From assembly GCA_036567205.1 (NCBI GenBank), contig DATCVA010000053.1, forward strand, positions 1 through 9,689: DNA of 9,689 nucleotides, given 5' to 3'. This document shows, piece by piece, positions 1 to 4,659 of the stretch. The DNA comes from DATCVA01 sp036567205 (lineage in GTDB: Bacteria; Pseudomonadota; Gammaproteobacteria; Burkholderiales; Burkholderiaceae_B). How positions within the stretch are numbered: the stretch's first letter is position 1; the number at the start of each line of letters is the position of its first letter. The translations under genes were made by a program, and so were the position numbers. The notes under the pieces were generated by a model that saw only the letters and a program-made list of their open reading frames with translations, ran no database searches and had not been told where the DNA came from.

Positions 1-55
1 GTACGACGCACTTTACGAAAAATGGTTTGGCCAAAAAGCAGTTCAGGCCAAGTAG
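1..55 (+). CDS. Amino acid ABC transporter substrate-binding protein, C-terminal end (partial)
   Basis: Only the last 17 codons are visible. Reading from base 2 gives YDALYEKWFGQKAVQAK followed by a TAG stop at 53-55. An ending of the type 'Y..LY.KWFG' followed by a short basic tail is typical of periplasmic substrate-binding proteins of the polar amino acid family (SBP_bac_3). The call is supported by position: a polar amino acid permease and its ATPase follow on the same strand. The usual role is to capture an amino acid in the periplasm and deliver it to the membrane permease. The substrate cannot be judged from so little protein. The start lies outside the window. Confidence 0.75.
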   Translation, partial: YDALYEKWFGQKAVQAK

Positions 56-65
56 CTGCTTCTAT

Positions 66-88
66 CCTGCCCGCGGGCGGCGATCAGG
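66..88 (+). other. GC-rich inverted repeat after the binding-protein gene
   Basis: Eleven bases after the binding-protein stop, CCTG (66-69) and CAGG (85-88) flank the perfect palindrome GCCCGCGGGC (69-78). The RNA could fold into a GC-rich hairpin. No U-run follows, so this is not a good intrinsic terminator. In transport operons such hairpins between the binding-protein and permease genes often protect the 3' end of the abundant binding-protein mRNA; applying that here is inference. Confidence 0.3.
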
Positions 89-151
89 TGTTATTCCGTT
101 TCTATATCAAACGTGCATTGTCGATTTCGCTTGCCTTGCACCCGTAATGTA

Positions 152-180
152 TGCGCTTCGCCTTCGCGTTCACGCTTGAT
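152..180. repeat. Dispersed intergenic repeat, copy 1
   Basis: The 15-mer TGCGCTTCGCCTTCG at 152-166 recurs exactly at 9431-9445. The next 14 bases match at 9 positions and both copies end in TTGAT at the same distance, giving 24 of 29 identical. AATGTA lies upstream of both, directly adjacent here and 5 nt away in copy 2. This copy lies between the binding-protein and permease genes. It can be read as a 34-codon frame from ATG 151 (MRFAFAFTLDQ..., stop TAA 253-255), but no clear ribosome binding site precedes it. Function unknown. Confidence 0.55.
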
Positions 181-237
181 CAGGAAGCGGAATTAGCGCA
201 CGGGATCGCTGTTTTTGTTTTACGGCCTGGGTCACTC

Positions 238-249
238 AGCCGGCCGGCT
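238..249. promoter_or_regulatory. 12-bp perfect palindrome just upstream of the permease RBS
   Basis: AGCCGGCCGGCT is its own reverse complement. In RNA it can fold as a 4-bp stem (AGCC/GGCT) with a GGCC loop, ending 4 nt before the AAGGCGA Shine-Dalgarno element at 254-260. It could modulate permease translation or be a protein-binding site. Both ideas are inference, and a 12-bp GC palindrome may also be chance. Confidence 0.3.
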
Positions 250-265
250 TTGTAAGGCGAATAAC

Positions 266-1105
266 ATGACATTTGAATGGTCTGCTATTTGGGCAGCCCT
301 GCCCAGCTTGCTGGAGGGCACCAAGATGACGATCCAGATTACCTTGCTGGGCCTGATCGGCGGCACCGTCATTGGGTTTCTTTCGGGGGTGGTCACTACC
401 TATGTCAAGGTTTTGGTTACCTGGAAAACGACGGCTGTTTTTATTGCGTGCGTTGTGCTTCTGTATGTGTTGGCGCAGATTATCTCTTGGATTGCGGCGG
501 CCTATTTACAAGGTATCCCCGGCTGGGGCTGGTGGTTCATCAAGGCAATCGCTGCGGCCGCGATACTGTTTCGTTTCCATAGATATATTCCCGTTGGGCT
601 GTCCTTTCTGGCGCAGGTATACATACTGGTCATACGCGGCACGCCTATTGTCGTGCAAGTCATGTTTATTTATTTCGCATTGCCGTTGATTTTCGGATGG
701 CGCATCGACGGGGTCTCCGCAGCGGTTTTTACTCTGGTTATTAATTCGGGTGCTTATATTGCTGAAATCGTCCGCGGCGGCTTGCTTTCGGTGCCCAAAG
801 GGTTAAAAGAGGCCGGCCAGGCCATGGGACTGCCTTTTTATAAAATTTTATTCTACATAATCGGACCGGTTGCACTGCGCCGCATGATTCCGGCGATGGG
901 CAACCAATGCATTATCAGTCTTAAGGACTCATCGCTTTTTATTGTGATCGGGGTGGCAGAGCTTACCCGCCAGGGTCAGGAGATTATCGCCAGTAATTTT
1001 CGGGCGGTCGAGATATGGGGGGCGGTTGCGGTCATCTATCTGATACTGACCGGCCTTATTGCGCTTACCCTTAAGTTTGTCGAACACAGGACTCAAATTG
1101 TATGA
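266..1105 (+). CDS. Polar amino acid ABC transporter permease with an extra hydrophobic insert
   Basis: Membrane permease of a PAAT (GlnP/HisM-type) importer, moving an amino acid across the inner membrane using the ATPase encoded next. The chosen ATG gives 279 residues beginning MTFEWSAIW and has AAGGCGA 5 nt upstream. A TTG start at 215 would add 17 residues that do not look like this family. Residues 14-43 resemble the family's first membrane segment. RGTPIVVQVMFIYFALP (124-140) is the classic PAAT sequence. The EAA loop that docks the ATPase is visible as EAGQAMGLPFYKILFYIIGP (182-201), followed by RRMIPAMGNQCIISLKDSSL (205-224). Family members are usually about 215-240 residues. Here roughly residues 45-108 form an insert with two hydrophobic stretches (58-82 and 86-102) between the first segment and the conserved core. 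The stop overlaps the next gene's start (ATGA). Substrate unknown. Confidence 0.9.
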   Translation: MTFEWSAIWAALPSLLEGTKMTIQITLLGLIGGTVIGFLSGVVTTYVKVLVTWKTTAVFIACVVLLYVLAQIISWIAAAYLQGIPGWGWWFIKAIAAAAILFRFHRYIPVGLSFLAQVYILVIRGTPIVVQVMFIYFALPLIFGWRIDGVSAAVFTLVINSGAYIAEIVRGGLLSVPKGLKEAGQAMGLPFYKILFYIIGPVALRRMIPAMGNQCIISLKDSSLFIVIGVAELTRQGQEIIASNFRAVEIWGAVAVIYLILTGLIALTLKFVEHRTQIV

Positions 1106-1830
1106 GCATGGTCGAATTCAAAAGTGTGGTTAAGCGGTTCGGCGACAACACCGTGCTCGATGGCATCGATCTGTCTATTCAGAAAGGCGAGGTCGTGGTG
1201 GTCGTTGGGCCGTCAGGCTCGGGAAAGTCTACGCTTTTACGCTGTATTAATGTTCTCGAGACAATACAGGGGGGCGACATAATTGTTAACGGATTAAGCG
1301 TGCGCGGCAGCGGCGCCAGGGTTCGCGAACTGCGCCGTGAGGCGGGCATGGTGTTTCAGCAATTCAATCTGTTCCCTCAGTTAACGGCGCTTGAAAATGT
1401 CATGTTCGGGCCGGTGCACGCGCGTGGTACGCGGCGCGGGCAGGCCCGCGACGAGGCTGTCGAGCTATTGGCCAAGGTTGGCCTGGCCGAGAAGGCTGAT
1501 CATTATCCGGGCGAGCTTTCAGGGGGACAGCAGCAGCGGGTGGCCATTGCCCGCGCACTGGCTATACGCCCGCATCTTATGTTGTTCGATGAGCCCACTT
1601 CGGCACTTGATCCAGAGCTGCGCCACGAGGTCCTGAAGGTTATGCAAGACCTGGCTGAAGAGGGCATGACCATGATCGTGGTTACGCATGAAATGGAGTT
1701 TGCACGTAAAGTGGGAAGTCGTCTGATTTTTATCGACCAGGGTAAAGTGGCTGAAGACGGCCCCCCTGGCGAGCTGCTGACTAATCCCCCCAGCAAGCGC
1801 TTGAAGGAATTCCTGCAGCATGTTGCGTAA
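1102..1830 (+). CDS. Polar amino acid ABC transporter ATP-binding protein (GlnQ-like)
   Basis: Cytoplasmic ATPase that powers the neighbouring permease; 242 residues, normal for the family. All ABC motifs are present: Walker A GPSGSGKST (36-44), Q-loop Gln 86 within VFQQFNLFPQLT, signature LSGGQQQR (139-146), Walker B LMLFDEP (159-165), D-loop SALD (167-170) and switch His 196 in VVTHEMEFA. The GMVFQQFNLFPQLT and THEMEFARKV stretches are characteristic of the polar amino acid (GlnQ/HisP/ArtP) group. The start ATG at 1102 overlaps the permease stop, implying translational coupling. AGGA lies 10 nt upstream, which favours this start over the ATG at 1108. It is the last gene of its operon. A GlnQ-like label says nothing firm about substrate. 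Confidence 0.93.
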   Translation: MSMVEFKSVVKRFGDNTVLDGIDLSIQKGEVVVVVGPSGSGKSTLLRCINVLETIQGGDIIVNGLSVRGSGARVRELRREAGMVFQQFNLFPQLTALENVMFGPVHARGTRRGQARDEAVELLAKVGLAEKADHYPGELSGGQQQRVAIARALAIRPHLMLFDEPTSALDPELRHEVLKVMQDLAEEGMTMIVVTHEMEFARKVGSRLIFIDQGKVAEDGPPGELLTNPPSKRLKEFLQHVA

Positions 1831-1852
1831 AAAGCCCCCGTTGAAGAAGGGC
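1829..1852 (-). terminator. Possible intrinsic terminator of the DUF6776-like gene
   Basis: Read on the - strand just after the stop at 1861, GCCC (1852-1849) can pair with GGGC (1837-1834) across an 11-nt loop, and TTTTT (1833-1829) follows directly. The order is right for an intrinsic terminator of the leftward gene, but the stem is only 4 GC pairs. No matching U-run exists on the + strand, so it would not serve the ATPase gene. Confidence 0.4.
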
Positions 1853-1860
1853 CCCTCAGC

Positions 1861-2568
1861 TTAACGTGCCACGCGTAATATGCGGGTTGCGCTAAGTTTC
1901 TTGGTATCGTGGCTGGTAATGCGGATGGTAACCTGCCGAGCCATAAACGTGTCGGGTAAGGCCATGCTGCCGTGCAGATGGTTGTAATGCCCTACATTCA
2001 CTTCAACTGCTGGCAAGGTAATAGTATTGTTTTTACCGTTGGCGTAGCGGCCGGCAACAACCAGTTCCATATCTCCTTGAAATGGCGTGCTTTTGGCATT
2101 GTCCTGCATAATTAGAATTCGATAGTCGAGCTGGCCATTATTGTTTTGGAAATTGGCTGCCCGGATGCCGGGAGACGTGCCGCGCGGATCAGACGGCATG
2201 GCGTCGGCGAACAATTTTATGTCGTTGTTCAGTTTGATGATTTGTTCTTGTGCTTGTTTGAGCTGAACCGTTTGCCTGGCTAGGCTTGATTTGGCTTCGC
2301 CAAGTTCGCGCGTGCTTTGGCCCAGGTCCGATTGCAGGCGTTGTTTATCCAGATTGGCGCTATTCAGGTCGTATTGCAATTGTTCAGATTGTTCAACGGT
2401 AAGGCGTGGCGGACCATAGCTTTTTTGCAAAAAAAGCAAGCCCCCGGCTCCTAGCACTATACCTGTCAGTATTAACACGACCCATCGGGGGATGCGGCGT
2501 CGGCGGCGCGTATTTCCGTAGGGTGTGGGTGTAAATACGTTGCGTTTAGGGGAACCAAATAGCGCCAT
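1861..2568 (-). CDS. DUF6776-like membrane-anchored coiled-coil protein
   Basis: Protein of unknown function that I recognise from Bordetella-type genomes as the DUF6776 family. From the ATG at 2568 it has 235 residues and begins MALFGSPKRNVFTPTPYG. An in-frame ATG at 2634 would add 22 residues that look non-native (MLDDFSGERHRARSP...). AGGA lies 10 nt before the chosen start. Layout: a basic patch RRRRR (21-25), one membrane helix (about 29-47), a Gln-rich coiled coil (about 57-118), then a compact domain starting near DPRGTSPGIRAANF (128-140) and running to the end, rich in alternating hydrophobic residues and so probably beta. The positive patch before the helix predicts a cytoplasmic N-terminus and periplasmic coiled coil and C-domain. 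It lies downstream of amgK-murU on the same strand, but a gap of about 200 nt suggests its own promoter. Family from memory; function unknown. Confidence 0.8.
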   Translation of the reverse strand: MALFGSPKRNVFTPTPYGNTRRRRRIPRWVVLILTGIVLGAGGLLFLQKSYGPPRLTVEQSEQLQYDLNSANLDKQRLQSDLGQSTRELGEAKSSLARQTVQLKQAQEQIIKLNNDIKLFADAMPSDPRGTSPGIRAANFQNNNGQLDYRILIMQDNAKSTPFQGDMELVVAGRYANGKNNTITLPAVEVNVGHYNHLHGSMALPDTFMARQVTIRITSHDTKKLSATRILRVAR

Positions 2569-2772
2569 TACTAAAAAATCCTGTGTTGCGGGCGAGCGGG
2601 CGCGATGCCTTTCGCCAGAAAAATCATCAAGCATAGCTCGTAATCGATGATTAGAGCCCTGTTGGTCGGTGTTGGTTGCGCATTGGCAAATTTCGATACA
2701 TTTCGTGTTGCAAGGATTCTGCCGTTTTCGCTATGGATTGATTGCCTGATAGCACTGCATGCCCTGCGGACA
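2569..2772 (-). other. Intergenic region between murU and the DUF6776-like gene
   Basis: About 204 bases on the - strand without a convincing gene. Longer frames here have no recognisable protein and overlap murU. I found no -10/-35 pair good enough to call and no intrinsic terminator after murU. If the DUF6776-like gene is not simply read through from amgK-murU, its promoter should be here. Confidence 0.5.
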
Positions 2773-3465
2773 TTACACGCGTAGGGAATGGTCCAGCGAA
2801 GCCAGGCGCTCGGGGGTGCCCACATCTATCCACTTGCCATTGTAATGCGTGCCGGTCACTTTTTTACTTAACATGGCATCGCGCAGAATCGGTGCCAGGC
2901 GGGCAGGCTGTTTACTTTTCAGGGACTGAAACAATTCAGGCCGATAAATGCCTATTCCTGTAAAGGTCAAGGCCAGGGTCTGCTCTGATGCGCTTCGATC
3001 GGAAACGATGGCGCCGTTCAGCACAAAGTCGCCTGCCGAATGATGGCCGGGATTGCTGGCAAGCAACAGCCAGGCCAGTTTTTCCTGTTGTAAAAGTGAT
3101 TGGCCGATCTGCCAGGCCTGATCGGGATTCCAGTCGCACCAGATGTCGCCATTAACCACCAAAAACGGCTCGTTTTGAAAAAATGGAAGCGCCTGGGCAA
3201 TACCGCCTGCTGTTTCAAGCGGTTCAGGCTCGGGCGAATAAACAATATGTGCACCAAATTGCCGGCCATCTTGCAATTGATCTTCAATTTGCTGGCCCAG
3301 CCACGCGTGGTTGATGACCAGTTGAGTAATGCCCGCCTGCACTAAACGCTTAATATGCCACACGATAAGGGGCTTTCCCCCCGCAAGCAGTAAAGGTTTT
3401 GGGGTGGAGTCGGTAAGGGGGCGCATGCGCTCGCCGCGCCCCGCGGCAAGTATCATGGCTCGCAT
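2773..3465 (-). CDS. murU: N-acetylmuramate alpha-1-phosphate uridylyltransferase
   Basis: Cytoplasmic sugar-1-phosphate nucleotidylyltransferase of the MurU type. It joins UTP and MurNAc-1-phosphate to give UDP-MurNAc and pyrophosphate, short-cutting recycled MurNAc back into peptidoglycan precursor synthesis. The protein has 230 residues, the usual size. The N-terminal nucleotide-binding signature runs LAAGRGERMRPLTDSTPKPL (6-25), with Lys 23 the expected catalytic lysine. ETAGGI (84-89) is the base/sugar-binding loop, NGDIW (105-109) holds the metal-binding Asp, and KWIDVGTPERL (211-221) is the C-terminal substrate motif. Its ATG overlaps the last base of the amgK stop (TAATG), so the two are likely translationally coupled. 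Other nucleotidyltransferases (RmlA, HddC, GalU-like) share the fold; direct adjacency to amgK decides the assignment. Confidence 0.9.
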   Translation of the reverse strand: MRAMILAAGRGERMRPLTDSTPKPLLLAGGKPLIVWHIKRLVQAGITQLVINHAWLGQQIEDQLQDGRQFGAHIVYSPEPEPLETAGGIAQALPFFQNEPFLVVNGDIWCDWNPDQAWQIGQSLLQQEKLAWLLLASNPGHHSAGDFVLNGAIVSDRSASEQTLALTFTGIGIYRPELFQSLKSKQPARLAPILRDAMLSKKVTGTHYNGKWIDVGTPERLASLDHSLRV

Positions 3466-4517
3466 TAAAACGTATACCCCACCGTTACCTGGCGGTTATC
3501 GAGCTTGTCGAGCAGGCGCAGCAGGGGCCTGAATACCCCATAACGCGAGGCCACCTGGCGTACATAAGCATTGACGCGAGGCATGTGGTCCAGGTAGTGA
3601 TGCTTCTGGTCTCTGTGCGAAAGGCGGGCAAATACTCCCAGTATCCGTAAGTTGCGTTGAAGGCTCATCCATTCGTAGGCTTGGTGGAAGTCGGCAAAGT
3701 CCTGGGGCACCGGCAGTTGCGCAGCCCGTGCGGCCTCCCAGTACCGAATCGCCCAATCAAGTTGTTGAGGCTCTTCCCATGTCGTGCGTGCGTCCATGAC
3801 TAATGAGGCTACGTCGTAGGTAAGCGGGCCGGCCAGTGCGTCCTGGTAATCGATAACTCCGGGGTTCGGGCCATATTCGGGGCGATCGCACACCATAAGA
3901 TTGGGCGAGTGAAAATCGCGATGCACCAGTACGCGACCGTGTTTGACGTTGTCTTGAACTAGCGCCGAGAACGTGTCCCGCAGAGTGGCTTTGTCGTTAT
4001 CGTTGAGCGTGGCCTGGCAGTGGCGCTGTGCATACCATTCCGGGAAAAGTGTAAGCTCTTGCGTTAGGCGTTCTTCGTCGTAAGCGGGCAGGCCGGTGGT
4101 TTTGGCTTGCTGCATAAGCACCAGGGCTTCGATGGCGTCGCGATACAGCTTTTGCAGGCTGGTATCGTCCAGTCCCGATTGAATCTGTTGGTAATAGGTT
4201 TGCGGGCCCAGGTCGGACAGCAATAAAAAACCCTGAGTCAGGTCTTGGGCAAGAATGGTTGGTACATTAAGGTGCGCCTGCGCCAGCAGCTGGGTAACAT
4301 GTACAAAGGGCTGGCAGTTTTCGTGCGGCAGGGGGGCATCCATTACGATGACGGTGCCGCCATTGCCTGTAAGCCGGAAGTAACGGCGAAAACTTGCGTC
4401 GCTAGAGGCCGGCTGCAGCGATGCAAGGTCCAGATTGTAGGTGGCTGCATGGCTTTGCAGCCAGTGTTTTAATGTGATCAGTCGGGGATCTGCGCTAGAG
4501 TTCAAAATCAATCCCAT
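3465..4517 (-). CDS. amgK: Anomeric N-acetylmuramate/N-acetylglucosamine kinase
   Basis: Kinase of the aminoglycoside phosphotransferase/choline kinase fold that phosphorylates MurNAc (and GlcNAc) at the anomeric position, supplying MurU. In Pseudomonas the AmgK-MurU route underlies intrinsic fosfomycin tolerance because it bypasses MurA. From the ATG at 4517 the protein has 350 residues, close to known AmgK. The early motif ASSDASFRRYFRL (37-49) is typical. The catalytic loop is HRDFHSPNLM (199-208, Asp 201 catalytic, Asn 206 metal) and the metal-binding segment is VIDYQDALAGPLTYD (221-235, Asp 223). The frame stays open back to a TTG at 4601, but the extra 28 residues fall in the divergent promoter region. 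No start has a strong Shine-Dalgarno sequence, so the N-terminus is uncertain by a few residues. First gene of the leftward unit. Confidence 0.9.
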   Translation of the reverse strand: MGLILNSSADPRLITLKHWLQSHAATYNLDLASLQPASSDASFRRYFRLTGNGGTVIVMDAPLPHENCQPFVHVTQLLAQAHLNVPTILAQDLTQGFLLLSDLGPQTYYQQIQSGLDDTSLQKLYRDAIEALVLMQQAKTTGLPAYDEERLTQELTLFPEWYAQRHCQATLNDNDKATLRDTFSALVQDNVKHGRVLVHRDFHSPNLMVCDRPEYGPNPGVIDYQDALAGPLTYDVASLVMDARTTWEEPQQLDWAIRYWEAARAAQLPVPQDFADFHQAYEWMSLQRNLRILGVFARLSHRDQKHHYLDHMPRVNAYVRQVASRYGVFRPLLRLLDKLDNRQVTVGYTF

Positions 4518-4594
4518 TGGAATTCGTAAAAATTGGTTGTTAATCGTCAGTTGTACTGCAACCATACTGGCATCAGCTTCTCTATAATAACGGG

Positions 4595-4618
4595 TTGCCA
4601 ATTATTCTGATATGGCAA
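4595..4618 (+). promoter_or_regulatory. Inverted repeat over an ATG in the lptD leader
   Basis: TTGCCA (4595-4600) and TGGCAA (4613-4618) are perfect complements around a 12-nt loop. If transcription starts 6-8 nt after the TATAAT at 4583-4588, the hairpin would form the very 5' end of the lptD mRNA and pair up part of the ATG at 4612. It could stabilise the transcript or steer initiation to the GTG at 4660. Equally it may be a DNA operator. Function is inferred. Confidence 0.35.
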
Positions 4619-4643
4619 GTGTGCCAAAATATAGTCCGTTTTC

Positions 4644-4648
4644 AGGAG
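4644..4648 (+). promoter_or_regulatory. Shine-Dalgarno element that decides the lptD start
   Basis: AGGAG lies 11 nt before the GTG at 4660, slightly long spacing but the only good ribosome-binding match in the leader. The ATG at 4612 has none. A start at 4660 also places a normal signal peptide at the N-terminus. Confidence 0.6.
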
Positions 4649-4659
4649 ACGAAATACTC

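Larger units (their letters stand above)
4518..4659. promoter_or_regulatory. Divergent control region between amgK-murU and lptD
   Basis: These 142 bases separate two units transcribed away from each other, so both promoters should be here. The + strand carries a perfect TATAAT at 4583-4588, but no good -35 at 16-18 bp spacing. The same AT-rich spot read on the - strand gives TATTAT (4589-4584), a 5/6 match to a -10 facing amgK, with only a weak -35 (ATATCA, 4613-4608). The two possible -10 boxes therefore overlap. I looked for an envelope-stress (sigma-E type) promoter, as E. coli lptD has, and saw no convincing match. Confidence 0.45.

Noticed and set aside
66..88. GC hairpin as a rho-independent terminator
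   Set aside because: No U-run follows; kept only as a possible mRNA-stabilising structure.
215..265. TTG-initiated extension of the permease
   Set aside because: It adds 17 residues unlike the family and lacks a ribosome binding site; ATG 266 has AAGGCGA at proper spacing.
2569..2634. Upstream ATG for the DUF6776-like gene
   Set aside because: The 22 added residues look non-native, and the MALFGSPKRN start matches the family form I recall, with AGGA upstream.
2571..2825. 84-codon - strand frame in the murU/DUF6776 gap
   Set aside because: It overlaps the murU 3' end and the protein has no coherent domain or membrane pattern; likely chance.
4519..4545. Sigma-E type promoter for lptD starting at GGAATT
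   Set aside because: The -35-like start has no matching -10 at the right spacing.
4518..4601. TTG start extending AmgK by 28 residues
   Set aside because: The extension covers the divergent promoter region and has no AmgK-like sequence.
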